Positions 46,701 through 58,482 are shown, counted from the stretch's first letter. The stretch is DNA of 64,000 nucleotides from Neoceratodus forsteri (GCA_016271365.2 CM057452.1:1248089001-1248153000); one strand, 5' to 3'. Program-made: numbers and translations. The notes: generated by a model not told the origin, from the letters alone.

Positions 46701-48231
46701 ATACCTCAGGCATTCATTGGTATTTTCACTCCAAATTTTCAACATGGTTTTTTTGTGACCCCACCTCATGAACAGGGGGAATATCAGTTTGTTAGCCGAA
46801 AGCTGCTTATGCACAGCGACTACGGCATTTAGCACCACAGGTGCAAAAACATTCCGAACAGGATGTAAAGAATGACAGCTGTACTGTTCATGGGCGGTGT
46901 AAAAAGGCAATGTTGCAAATCTACAGTAAAAATATTTAAAAACTTGGTGAAGTCACAGCGTACATAGAAACTGTACAACGCACACATATATAATTGGGTT
47001 GAGTTTTTTACAGCAGTATATGTAAACTCAGGCATTTTGGTGCCTCCGATCATGAACAGTGTCACTGTGATTTTCTTTATCTGTCCCGAACAATGATTTC
47101 CCACAGCGACCACGCACCTCTGTGCTGAAAGTGTGAAAACACACTTCGGCCATGTTGTAAAAAATGACAGCTGTACTGTTCATAAGGAAGTGTGGAAAAA
47201 TGCCACTGGTGAAAATCTGGACTGAAAATATTACAAAGTCATGAACTTACGATGGTGCATGGAAACTGCGAAATGCTCACTCATAACACAGTCATTTATG
47301 GACTTTTGTCATCAAATTTTCAACATAGCCATTTTAAGACCTCTGCTCATGAACAGTGTAACTGTGATTTTCTTAATCTGTCCCAAACATTGCTTTCAAC
47401 ACCAACAGACCATTGTGCGCTATATGTGCGAAAACACATTTTGGGCGACATATGAAAATGGCATATAACTATTCATAAAGAAACAATAAAACGGCAATGT
47501 TGAAAATCTGGAGGAAAATATTAATTTGCAAACTTACGAAAGCATGCATAGGAACTCGCGCAATGCATGCTCAGAAACAGTCATTTTAGGAATTTTTTCA
47601 CCAAATTTTCAACATAGCCATTTTAAGATCTGCTCATGAACAGTGTCACTGTGATTTTCTTAATTTGTCCCATACATTGATTTGCTTTGTCGACTCGCCA
47701 TTTATGCTACAGACGGAAACACATTTTAGGCAAGATGTCAAAAATGACAGCTAATACTACTCATAAGAAGGTGTGGTAAAATGGCAATGTTGAAAATCTG
47801 GGTGAAATATTGAAACTTGGCGAACTTACGAGCATGTGAAGACTACTGTGCATGCGCTTACGTAAAACAAACAATTTTAAATTTTTCACAAATTTTCAAA
47901 ATAGGCTTCTTGAGAGCCCACCTTATGAACACTGGCAGTGTTGTTTACGTTAATCAGTCGAAAGGTGATTTTTGTGTGCAGTGACTGCACGAAAATCACC
48001 CTTGAGACTCCAGACTCTTGCTCGCAGCAATGACAGCATTCATGGAAGGGTCCCAAAACCCCTATGTTGAAAATTTGGTGCAAAAATTCAAAAATGCCTG
48101 AGATAGCAACAAAGTTGAAAAACCCTATCTATCCCATTATACAGCTTACGGCATTTCCTCAGTTCGGGTCAGCTTTGAAGAGTGCAGATGTGTTCCGGTC
48201 TACAGAAGATCGTCGCACCGGACTCCAGAGA

Positions 48232-48330
48232 GTAAGTATGGGGTGAGGGGGTGTGGGGAGGCAGAATTGCAGTGGGTGGGTTCGGGTTGTGTGGGGGCAG
48301 GGAGACTCGTGGGACCGTTTTTCTTTACAG
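48232..48330 (+). other. candidate mini-intron in copy C
   Basis: The donor-like 'CAGAGA|GTAAGTATGG' and the acceptor-like 'gtttttctttacag|t' bound 99 bp. Confidence 0.45.
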
Positions 48331-48355
48331 TTTTTAAATGATGATGTGGGACATT

Positions 48356-48632
48356 TGCCATGCTGGGGTGGGCTCCCGCGTGGCACAGAACAACTGGTGA
48401 GGGGGAGTGGAGCCAGCAGAGTTGGGCACCCCGTTAGCCTGTAACTTTTGCCATGCTGGGGTGGACTCCCAGCATGGCACCTGCACTCGGGGGACAGTGG
48501 AGCCGATGAGGATTGGGCCCCGTCGGCTACATGAGTTGCCCACGGCTGGGGTGGGCACCCAGCATGTGGCATGTGGAAGGGCTTGGGGGAGCGCAGCACA
48601 GCTGATGGGGGGATTGGGCACCACCGCCGGCT
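48356..48632 (+). repeat. GC-rich stem-loop array, copy C
   Basis: Six units: 48357-48385, 48412-48439, 48450-48478, 48501-48528, 48538-48570 and 48600-48632. The third has perfect 11-bp arms GCCATGCTGGG / CCCAGCATGGC. The fourth has AGCCGATG... / ...CGTCGGCT, a different stem sequence that still pairs. Confidence 0.8.
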
Positions 48633-48674
48633 ATACAGTGTGTGCGCGTGGGGGGCAGCACGCAGTATGCATGC

Positions 48675-48684
48675 ATGTGTTTGT

Positions 48685-48729
<45 letters not shown>
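48675..48729. repeat. (TG)n microsatellite
   Basis: About 25 near-perfect TG dinucleotides within copy C, between the stem-loops and the terminal hairpin. Confidence 0.95.
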
Positions 48730-48731
<2 letters not shown>

Positions 48732-48974
48732 GAGCTGCGCATGAGCAAGCGATATCTGATCGCTGCTCACTGAAATGTAGCTCCCCTTTTCAACTGTATG
48801 CCACTGCATTTTGGAGCTGTCATTGACAGCGCCAGCATGCAGTGGTGGACTGGGGCCGCGCCTGCCAACACACTGACTGAATTGGAAGAGGGGGTGACAC
48901 ACCTCCGAAAACTCGGATGATGGCACTATGTTTCTTGCACATGCGTGCAAGCAAACATAAAAAGGGGAAGATGG

Positions 48975-49385
48975 TATTTAGAAAGTGCAGGAATATGCAT
49001 CTGCAGGAGAGTGAGATGAAGTCATGGAGATGAGACGAGAAAGAGTGTTAGGAAGAGAAGGAGTGAATAGTTAGAGGGAGAGAGTTCCAGAGTCTGGGGA
49101 AGTAGTAGAAGAAGGCAGCCTTACCAGCAAAGGATTTCCTTGAGGGGAGGGCCAAGGAACAATAGCAAGAGTTATGAAGAGTGTAAGAGGGAGGTTACTG
49201 GGGAGAGAGATAAGGTAAGAAGGGAAGGAGGCCAGCCAGAATCTCAAGAAAAAGGAGGCACAATGATTGAGATGTCAATGAGTAAGGGTAGGGAGCGAGA
49301 AGTGTAAATTTCAAGTGCGGGATGGACAGTCCAGGGCAAAGCGACAGAAAGAGTAAAGGAAAGAGAAAGGGTATCAAATGCCTTT
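48975..49385 (-). mobile_element. L2-like LINE 3' fragment
   Basis: The minus strand reads 'FAGKAAFFYYFPRLWNSLPL' near 49140-49075, the C-terminal block of L2-like ORF2, with degraded sequence on both sides. The family tail is not clearly visible, probably because copy C lies immediately downstream. Confidence 0.5.
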
Positions 49386-50673
49386 TCTAAAACAGTCCCC
49401 TGCAATGTCTGGTACCACCATCTCTCTGTTAATTAACTTTTGCATTTAACAATAACAAGTTACATATCTGATCTGTTAGTTAACTTTTGTGTAATCCCTT
49501 TGTGGGGTTAGAGGCATCATTTTAGTTGCCTTGGGACATGTGCAGTTTTGAATAATTGTTTTGGGGTTTCACGTCCATGTTCAAAAAGAGTTAACAGTTT
49601 TGCCACCTTTGGGACTGTCCAACACCGGACTTTGGGTGGGACAGACCTGGGGGGATTTAAGGAGCTGCATGGGAAGATTGGGGAAGTGGTCGGAGGTCCA
49701 GTAGTGAAAGAGTGGGGGTTAGGCATCAAATGGGGCCAACTGTATACTTGAGTGTTGGGGCAGTTTTTCATCACTGATCTGGTAGCATTAAAGGCTGGAA
49801 GTGATGTGTCGGTGGCCATTTTGGCAAGAGCAAGTTGGGAAACCCTGGGAATTGACCCTCGATCCCTGCTGCTGAAAGTAAAAGTGCCTCATGGTAAGGC
49901 TGGAGGGAGAGCATAGTGCCAATGTGAAGTAGAATGGGTCCCTGGCTGCCTAGGGAGCTCGCACCTGGGAGTATTGTCCAGCCAGCAGTTATGTTTGGAG
50001 GTGGCTGGGAGGTGCCAGGTTGGTCTCGAGGAGGAGAAGAAGGGGCATTTGGATATTGGAGCTATGGCCCCAAGGTGTACAGCCACAGCCAGACCTGTGA
50101 GACTGAGAATTGGAGAGAGCTGTGTGGCGAGCTGGATAGCACTGCAGAATGAAGGAGACCTATAGGACATAGTGGCAATGGCCCCAATTTGAGTGGTCAT
50201 TACAAAGGAACGTAAGAGGAGGCAGAATTGTTTGGATTGTGAGGCATGTGTTGATTTCTTTGTTTCAGGAAGAACTGAGCTCCCTGCAATGTTTTTGGGG
50301 TCGTCAGATTAACGTCCTGTTGTAACTGGACTCTCCATAATGGACTCAATGTGACCTCCCCAGTCCAGAGACTCTAAAGTTCCATTGCGACCATTGCAGT
50401 CCTGAACAAATGTGTGGTTTTACCCCACCATTAGTCATCAACAGGGACACTGGTTTACCGGGATTGAGAAAGGGCATATTCCGTTTTGCACATTGTGAAA
50501 AACAGTATTGTCACCAGTGTCTGCTAAGCCAAAATCTGTTTTTACCAGCATTTGGTTCTCTGTACTTTATTTAACAATTTTTAACTCTGCTAACATGCAT
50601 TTTAGAAATTTTGACCTCCACTATTGCACATCCTTCCATCCTTGTACCAATGTAAAGTTATTTTAGGTACAAG
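49386..50673. other. gene-free sequence, possible old LTR material
   Basis: G-rich in 49600-50200. Frames up to 103 codons lie on both strands with no recognisable domain. Possibly an old LTR or leader region, but I cannot match ends or a second copy in the window. Confidence 0.3.
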
Positions 50674-51190
50674 ATGTAATGGCAGCAGCAGCACTACAGC
50701 CCCCATCCCTAAGGTGTGATGGAAGCAGCACTATGGCCCCATCCCTCAGGTGCGATGGCAGCACCAACAGCACTACAGCCACAGGTGCCGGAACCGGGGG
50801 GGCAGAAGGGGCGGTAGCCACTCCACTTTATTTCTGTATGGCAAAAACTAGTATCGAAAAAGTGCCCTTTGTACCCTCATAAGTGCCCTTTTGATTATCA
50901 GCCCCCTCAGCTTTTACCATCTTCCGGCACCTTTGACTACAGCCCCCATCCCTCTGGTGTGATGGCAGCAATAACAGCACTACGACCTCCCTCCCTCAGG
51001 TGTGACAGAAGCAGCAGCACTGTGGCCCCCATCCCTTAGGTGTGATAGCAGCAGTACTACATTCCCCATCCACCAGTGGTGATGGCAGAATCACTACAGC
51101 CCCCAGCCCTTCAGTGTGATAGCAGTAGCAACAATGCAGTCCACATCCCTCTGCGGTGATGGCAGTAGTGACAGCACTATGATCCCCTTT
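50674..51190. repeat. degenerate ~45-bp minisatellite (GGTGTGATGGCAGCAG type)
   Basis: About eight imperfect units built on 'ggtgtgatggcagcag', 'cagcactac' and 'agcccccatccct'. It is interrupted by the hAT MITE at 50780-50935. Confidence 0.8.
50780..50935. mobile_element. hAT MITE, 156 bp, inserted in the minisatellite
   Basis: The ends are CACAGGTGCCGGAA and the complement of CAAAGGTGCCGGAA (13 of 14 bases inverted). The flanks are perfect 8-bp duplications ACTACAGC (50772-50779, 50936-50943), and excising the element with one duplication restores a minisatellite unit. Eight-bp duplications and CA...TG ends indicate hAT. The ends differ from those of the 3493-3839 element, so it is a separate family. 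Confidence 0.88.
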
Positions 51191-52640
51191 CTTCAACACT
51201 CACACCCCACATGCACAAGTTACAAATGACTTGGACTCTTTTCTTGTTAGAACTCAGATGTGAATTAATCTGAACCATCACTGCTAAGGTGGACTACCTT
51301 TGTTTTTTCCTATCTATAATTTAACTGTCTCAATTGGATTTCTGCCTGTGACACTGCTGACCAGGGTTAGGGAACAGACTTGGGCATTGGAGGGCCACCT
51401 GGTGGGTGAAGGCTTGAGTGTCCAACGACCACTCACCTTCTCCTGGGAGGGAGGGTGGGTTCACGGCTCAGCATTTGCTGGCCCCTGGTGGAGGCCAGAG
51501 GCAAGACAACCTGTCAGCCCTCATTGCAGGAGGGAGGGTGACGGACATCGGCTTGTCCCTTGACATCATGTGGCCTGTCAAGAAAATGGGAAAACACCAG
51601 TTGGCCAACCGAAGGATGTCTGTTGGTCCCTCCATAAGCTGGAAGCCCCAGACATGTGTCCGTTCTGACCCCTGCCATGCCCAGGATACACAGGAAGCTC
51701 TTTGGGGCAATTCTCCTCCCCTGGTAGCCTCCCACAGGGGTATGGGCCCACTCAATGAACGGTTAACTTTGGGTTACCTGGTAGCACAGCAGTAAGGGGC
51801 AGTGGATGGTGGTCATAACTCGGCAGCGGTGGTAGGGGGCCCTGGCAGGCTTGAAGGAGTGGATGGCCAGGGGGTAGGAGGAGCAAAAAAAAAAAAAACT
51901 GCTTTAATTTGCTTCTTTGAAATAAAGTGTCTTCACCTAAAAAATCCACAAGTCATTAGTGCAGGACCTTCAAATGGATCATGCATCTCCCAGACATGTG
52001 GATCCTTTTTTTTTTACTTGGTATCCATGAAAAGGGTGTCTCCCAGTTTTCATGTCTTTGTTCAGATGTGAATTGAGCACCACTCTGCCCACCAACATCA
52101 TATAGCCCCTGAGGTTACCTTCTGTACGTCATTGACTGTGCTTTCAAAATCCACTGGCCAAACATAAGTACACTTAAATACTTAACATTTGCTTTTTGTT
52201 GAAGCAGTCTATCAGAAAACCTTTTGTTGTCACAGAGACTGAAACAGCAGGTGGGAGAAAAGGTGCAAATTATCCAATTCACCTAAATGGGGTGCAAACT
52301 GTGAAGTCTTTTCATAAGTAGTAAGGCAGTTTATTCCTTGTGAACATATTTTCAGTCAGACTAGTTTTCATTCAAACAACTGAGGATTTTGGATGGCCCT
52401 ACTTATTATAAACTTGAATAAGCTAGTTAGTAACAGTGATCCTGTGTTTAGCAATCTACAACTTAGATGCTCATATGCAAAGAATACAATAAAAACCTGA
52501 CTAAAATCTAAAAACAAGCTTATAAAACACATAAAATGTATCTGAACATTTATCTTTACCTATACAAAATCATTGCAGCCCAAGTAAAACTCAAATAAAT
52601 TACATGGTACCCTGACTACTATATGATGTAGTATACTGGT
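51191..52640. other. gene-free sequence
   Basis: Frames at 51300-51795 overlap on both strands in GC-rich DNA and lack a domain. No element recognised, apart from a poly-A run at 51886-51898. Confidence 0.4.
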
Positions 52641-52837
52641 ATTTTTCTATTCTTTGTAAAGCAGGCAAGGCCCACTAGGCAGAACTGTCTGTTTTCAGGA
52701 GTGACCTAGAAGCACTGGGGAGGTTAAGTGACTTGCTTGGAGTCACACAGTATGCAAGTGGAGGTTGTGGGAATCAAACCCAAGTCTGCTTGATGTACCC
52801 AATTCGATCACTGTTTGTTACTCTAACCACCAGGCAT
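52641..52837 (-). mobile_element. tRNA-derived SINE, second subfamily (copy 5)
   Basis: Reverse copy. Core 'actgtgtgactccaagcaag' and 'cttaacctccccagtgct'; the B-box-like part lies near 52775-52785; the tail has 'gcctagtgggccttgcctgc'. Shares the subfamily features of copy 4. Confidence 0.75.
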
Positions 52838-54049
52838 GGGTGGTTAAACTGAATGGCTGATTACAACAAAGCAGTGCTGGTGATTTCCTTACTGACGCTA
52901 TATGCAGCAAAGCAGAAAGAATGCAAAGCACAGCAGCATTCATTTTAAGATGCTGAAATCCTGGTCAGCCCACTGGCGCTGCAGTAACAATATTGCTTGC
53001 AATGCCAGCGACCCAAGGTCAGAAGCAAACTCGGGTTCCTTGAGGTCTGGCCAGGGAAGTAGGATCGAGCACCTGGGGGACTGCTCTCCTCCTCTGGGGA
53101 GGATGGGCGGCAGGTCCTGCTGCTTTACCACCACCTGTGTGCATGGGTGGTGGTGGTGCAATGGTGCTGCAGAGTGATCAAGAGGGGAGGATGCTAGCCA
53201 GGATCTGGAGCAGTAGCATGTCTCTATGTGACCTACCTCCTTGGATCTCCTCTAGTGCCGGTGCCCTCAGGGACAGAGACCAGAAAACCAGGAACAATCA
53301 CTCCACATAGGCCACTGGCAGAAGGGACCCAGGTGCCCCAGACTTTATAACCAGGCTCCATGAGGAACCCACTGAGCTGCCACACACACACACCAAGGGA
53401 GTGTGGAGGGGTGACCTGGGGTTCCCTTCCTTCCCACCTGGGGGGGTACAATCCAGGCAGGATAGGGGCAGGCCCACAGGAGTTCTTTAGCATTACCTGG
53501 AGGTGAAGCTAGGGGATACCCAGCCTAAGGATCTCTGAAAAGTGGAGGCTGATGCTGTGAAAAGGGGACATAGAAAGAGAAAATAAAAAAATTAATAAAA
53601 AAAGATGCTAAAATCTTAGAGATTCTGTGCAGTGACATGCAATTTCCGTGAGGCACCGGCACAAAAATTCAAAATCCGCAAACCAAGCAGGATTCCGTGA
53701 TTGTTACCGGTGTTACCGGTAAAAATGGAAAACCAGGGTCCCTGGTCATCAACTGCTCCATGGAATAATTTGTTGGATCTAGTTACTAAAAGGAATCCCA
53801 TCATTTCTACAGTACAAGAGTTGTTTCATTTATTTGAACTGTTCTGCTGCTAACAGGTGTTTTCTCCCCTTTAGCCCAGCACTGCAGGAGTAGAGGGCAC
53901 CTTGGCTCCAACCATGGTCTGGGTAAATGTAGGCTGCCAGGAAATTGTTCTACTGCTGTGGTTGCCCCCTTCCCTCGGACTGAAACTACCATACCACTAG
54001 ACAACAAGGAAGGGGGAGGGGCCACATTTGTATTCACTTTTTTTTCTGG
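52838..54049. other. gene-free sequence
   Basis: No exon recognised. At 53680-53745 'ttaccggtaaaaatgg' followed by the palindrome CCAGGGTCCCTGG resembles the right end of the hAT element at 3.5 kb, but no left end was found. Confidence 0.4.
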
Positions 54050-54260
54050 CGGGAATAGTACTTTTAATTACAAAGGAGGGAAATTTGGCGTTAGGGTTGT
54101 TTCAGCCTTAATACCCACCCCATCCCCTAGCTCTTAGCCTTGTGATCCAAAGCCAACTTACAGGTTTAAGGCTGTACCCCACAGGTCTTCAAGTGATAGA
54201 TCTGGAGACATACCCCACAAGTCTGGTACTTCACATAGGGTATGCAACATCGGTTAAAAC
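54050..54260. repeat. copy of a 130-bp segment plus tandem-repeat start
   Basis: 'ggagggaaatttggcgttag' and the following 100 bp match 55640-55730, and in inverted form 57475-57605. It then enters units like the array at 55.0-56.2 kb ('ttacaggtttaaggctgtac'). Confidence 0.5.
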
Positions 54261-55039
54261 AGGAGGATTCTGACTTCTCATATACTATCTCGGTGATCTT
54301 ATCCCCTAGGACTGTGAAATTTGATGTGCTTCTTCACAGTCCTAGGTCTATTTCTTTGGAAAGTTTAGCAAACATTGGCTTGATGGTTCAAAAGTTACTG
54401 ATTAGTGAATTTATGTAAAATACACCCAATTGTTAATCATGCTAAAGAAAAAAAAATACAGATTTAAATCTATTAAACTTGCCGATTTATTAGAGTTTGT
54501 TCCATGACGGTGCCATTGAGGGTTTTAAGTCATTTACATTTTAAAATGTGCACATGCTCAGATAAACTAGCAGCACAAACAAAGCTGATCACAAACAAAA
54601 ACACTAGAGCCAGTCTGGTTCTGCTTGTCCCCAGGTGCTACATCCAGTCCTCTGGGACTATACTTGGCACTGGGAGGACAGTGGAACCAGCACATAAAAG
54701 AACAGAGCTTTCATAAACTCTAACGTGCACTGTAGGCTATGGAATCCTCCACTGCTGCAGCACTGCTGTGATGTCAGTGCAGGAGAAGCTGGGATTTGTA
54801 GTTCCAGAAGATGTCAGCCTAGAACTAAGCAAAATTAGTCTGATACAATCTCCTATACTACAGTAAACAGTATGTAAACCAAAATATTTTTGCGCACAAA
54901 GTGCACATTGGGACCAGTCCCACACTTAGGTGTGGGCTCTTGCTGTTGACTTTTCCCCTTTATGGGCAACTTTTATGGATAAGCTGCTTACTATTCCCCT
55001 CACGACCACTACTGTGGCAACTTCCACACTTATTCAATT

Positions 55040-56260
55040 GGTTTTCCATTTCAAGTAGGACCTGCAGGGTCCTGGGCAAGACATCCTACAAGTACGGCAC
55101 TCTGCTGGATGGGTCTTCTGCTTTGCATAGGATCCACAGGATACTGCACAAACCAAGCCAGAGATCCAGCACTGTCCCTGCTGGGTTTACTGTATTACAT
55201 CCCCAGAAGGGCATTCACAGCCCTGCAAAAAGCAAGTTACAGGTCTGGAACTGTACACAATATGTCTGCTACTTCATGTGGGACTCACAAGGCCCCACAT
55301 AAACCAACCTACTTGTCCAGTGCCATGCCCTATGGTATAACTGATTTGATGCTTTTTGCAGAAACCACATATCCCCCTAATATGCTGTGACAGGCCTTGC
55401 ACAAAGCAAGGTATGACTCATGTATATGGCCCTGCACTAAGCAGCAACTTCTGACTCAACACTACTTTGCACAGGGCCCTGTGCAAAGCAAGTTACATCC
55501 CGACTATAACTTCTCGCAGGGCCTGCAGGGTCCTGGGTAAAGCAAATTATATATTTGTCACTACACTTTCTGAAAAAGTGAAGAAATACATAGCAAAAAC
55601 CTATGATAATGCTTACATTAGAGTTTCAAAGCCACAAAAGGAGGGAAATATGGCATTATGGTTTTCAATGCTAACATCCCCCTCTTCCCCATTGCCTATC
55701 CACGTGGCCCAAGGTCAGATTACAGGTCTGTTGCCATTTCTCACAGACCTGCTGCTTCAAGCTATATGTCCCGGGCTATGCTGCATGCATCCAGAGCCAC
55801 ATACTATAGGTGTAAGCTACAGGTTTAAGATTGTGCCCTGTGGATCTCCTGCCAAATGTAAAAGGTTCAGGACCATAACCCTTGAGTCTTCTGCTTTATG
55901 TGGGGCCAACAGAGTGATGTGTGTAGCAAGATACAAGTCCAGGACTGTGTTCCAGGAGTCACCGGCTTCTCCTAGAGCCTACATGGCCAAGTTTGTAGCA
56001 AGTAACATGTCTGGGCAATACACTATGGGTCTGTGACTCAAGTGTAGCCCACAGGGCCCTGTGGAAAGCAAGCTACAGGTCTTACACTTTACTGGTCTGC
56101 TGCTTCATTTAGGGCCTACAGGATTGGATGTAGGCACCACAGGTCTGCTGCTTCAGACCCTACAATGCAAGATACAAGTCTAGGAATATACCTGACATGT
56201 CTGCTTCATCGTCTATGACTTTACATCAAACAAGTAATCTATAGGTGTTACCTGTGGGGC
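55040..56260. repeat. very degenerate ~75-bp tandem repeat array
   Basis: Recurring phrases 'tctgctgcttca', 'gggcc.acagggccctg', 'caaagcaagttacaggtct' and 'ggactgtgcc' repeat every 65-85 bp, with heavy divergence. The array is interrupted by the 130-bp segment at about 55610-55740 and ends where CR1 copy 3 begins. Confidence 0.6.
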
Positions 56261-56261
56261 A

Positions 56262-57445
56262 TGTCTTCAGATGTGGCCTACATAGATTTCAGTAAGACAT
56301 TCCACACAGAAGTCCAGTAAGCAAGCTGAGTAGCTTATGAGTGGGTCCAAAGTATAAACTGGATAAGAGATTGGTTATGGAATAGGTGACAGTGGGTGGT
56401 AAATGGAGTTCAGTCCAAGGAAGGAAGGGTGGCCAGTGGGGCACCTCAGGAATCAGTGCTGGGACTGGCCCTCTTTAATGCTTTTATAAGTGACATTGCA
56501 GAGGAGCTGGAAGGGAAGGTCTACCTCTTTGTGGATGACGCCAAAATCTGCAATAGGGTGGACACTGCAGGAGCAGTGGAAAGGATGAGCAGAGACTTGA
56601 GAGAACTTGAGGAGTGGTTAAGGGTATGACAGTGGTGTTTCAATGTGAAAAAGAGCAAAATAATGCACTTAGGGCACAGAAACCCAGGGGAAGAGTACAA
56701 AACGTGTTGAGTGGTGTTGACAACCACCAAGCAGGAAAGATACCTGGGGTATTCATATTGGATTACCTAAAAGTAGCTAGACAGTGCAACAAGACAGTAG
56801 GGAGGGTGAGTGGGATTCTAGGGTACATAGGGCGAGGTATGAACAACAGAAAGAGGGAGGTGGTGTTGCCTCTGTATAAAGCACTTGTAAGACCCCACCT
56901 AGAGTACTGTGTCCAGTTCTGGAGACCGTATGTCTGGAATGACATAGAAAGAGTGAAGGTGGTCCAGAAGAGGGCAATTAAAATGGTGCATTATCTGCAT
57001 CAAGATCCCTATGAGGAGAGACTATATGACCTCAATATGTACACCCTGGATCAGAAGAGGGGGAGAGGGGATATGATACAGATAAATACCTCACAGGGGT
57101 AAATAATGTACAGGAGGGGAGCATTTTTCAGCAGAAAAGGTACTCGAGAACAAGGGGGACATGCTATGAAGCTGGACAAGGGTAGATTCAGGAGAGTTGT
57201 CAGGAAGTACTTTACAGAAGGAGTGGTTGATTCCTGGAACAGCTTTCCAGAGGAGGTGGTGGGGTGGGGCAAAAGCAGTGGTGGCATTCAAGAATGCATG
57301 GGATAAGCACAAGGGAATCTTGGTAGAAAGAAAGGGAGGGGAGCTGTACATTGGCCACAGTTTGTGGTAATAGTGTAGGTAGGGAGAAATGAGCAGACTA
57401 AATGAGCCAAGTGGTCGTTATCTGCCATCAAATTCTGCGGTTCAA
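56262..57445 (+). mobile_element. CR1 LINE copy 3, 5'-truncated
   Basis: It starts inside the reverse transcriptase ('DVAYIDFSK' near 56270). 'GAPQESVLGLALFNAFISDI' (about 56440) and the catalytic block 'LFVDDAKICN' (about 56525) follow. Copies 1 and 2 have LFADD, so an Ala-to-Val change lies beside the aspartates. A stop and frameshift near 56630 separate a second stretch with 'GILGYIGRGMNNRKREVVLP' and 'RPHLEYCVQFWRP'. The thumb has 'RKYFTEGVVDSWNSFPEEVV', and the 3' end 'ttatctgccatcaaattctg' is near 57440. Age is intermediate between copies 2 and 1. Confidence 0.85.
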
Positions 57446-57474
57446 ATTATCTGTAGCTTACAAACGTAGACCCA

Positions 57475-57605
57475 TGGAGAATGATTCCAGACCATAGCTG
57501 GCCTTAGGTCATGAGATAGGGAATGCAGTAGGGGTGGGCAATGGGGTTGTAAACCCTAATGCCACATTTCCCTCCTTTTGTGGCTTTGAAACCTTAGTTT
57601 ATGAA
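57475..57605. repeat. inverted copy of the 130-bp segment
   Basis: The reverse complement contains 'tttcaaagccacaaaaggag' and 'ggaaatgtggcattagggtt', matching 55627-55670 nearly base for base. With 55610-55740 it brackets CR1 copy 3. Confidence 0.65.
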
Positions 57606-58482
57606 TTAACATAGTTTTTTTAAGAAAGAACGAAGGAAAGAAAGAAAATAAAACTATTCTAATAAAGGATTGTAACGTCAGCGTTAAATTCTTTTGTGAG
57701 GGTTGTCAGGTTACAGGACTAACCTCTTTTATGGTGGCTGGTATAAAACGTATGACTATGTACTTACAGACACAGTTACAGCATCATTCGGAGCAGGTTA
57801 TTTTTTTACAATTCCAAAAGGTAGTGAGCGTATCTGCCTGATTCTCATCCTCTCTGCTTCCCTCCCAAAGACAGGCTGTGTGTGGCTCTGCCTTTGCACC
57901 GAGAAATTCCAGCAAAAGCAGCAGGCCTTCCTGGTTCATGGATTTTTCCACTATAGAATCTGACAGGCAGCTGAGTAGACAGGGCCAGACAGAATCAGAA
58001 TGATAGGGGTCCCAGTGAATTCTTGGTAAAGAGGGTGAGTAAGTGGGAGGGGTAGGTACAGTTTTAATATGCAGTCCAATGCCAGTGGTACCATAACTGG
58101 CACAAAGGACACCACCTCAGGCCTCCACTGCAAGCTAAAGTTGGTGTATCTGCAGGGCTCTCAGCAGCAATTCTGTGCCACGTTCAACCAGTCAACAACC
58201 CATCATTTATGTTCCTAGACCTCAGAGTCAAGCCAAGTAAAAAGCAATCCTGATCATGGACTAATGGCCCCCACCTGGCTGCGATCAGCAATTTTCAGTG
58301 TCTCTTTACCAGCTGCCTCTTCAGACTGCAAGGAGTACAAAATGCCAACTTTGAGCAGTCATGTCCCCAATGATTCCCTCTCATTACCCTTCCTTCCCTC
58401 CCTCCACCTCCTCCTTTCTTCTAAAAATGAATTGGCAGAAATGTTTAGAGGAGTTAAAATGAGCTTCCTGCTGCCATTCTTA
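57606..58482. other. gene-free sequence
   Basis: Purine-rich GAAA tract at about 57623-57652. No exon recognised. Confidence 0.4.

Larger units (their letters stand above)
46240..48957 (+). repeat. 2.25-kb repeat family, copy C (long form)
   Basis: It starts CAAGCATTTGTCAATG at 46240 and ends at a hairpin at 48934-48951 (arms CTTGCAC / GTGCAAG around ATGC, perfect). Order: GC-rich palindromic module (46340-46700), foldback units (46720-48100), splice pair (48232-48330), stem-loops (48356-48632), a TG microsatellite (48675-48729) and the end hairpin. The left flank ends 'gagaaa' and the right flank begins 'aaaaagg'. The long minus-strand frame 48159-48950 crosses the TG repeat and is not a gene. 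Confidence 0.8.

Noticed and set aside
48159..48950. 263-codon minus-strand frame
   Set aside because: It crosses stem-loops and a (TG)n tract that gives Thr-His repeats; it is not conserved in other copies.
50679..50882. 67-codon frame in the minisatellite
   Set aside because: It starts in tandem repeat and ends in the hAT MITE; composite by insertion.
53636..53750. Second copy of the 3.5-kb hAT element
   Set aside because: Only the right-end palindrome style is similar; no matching left end or 8-bp duplication was found.
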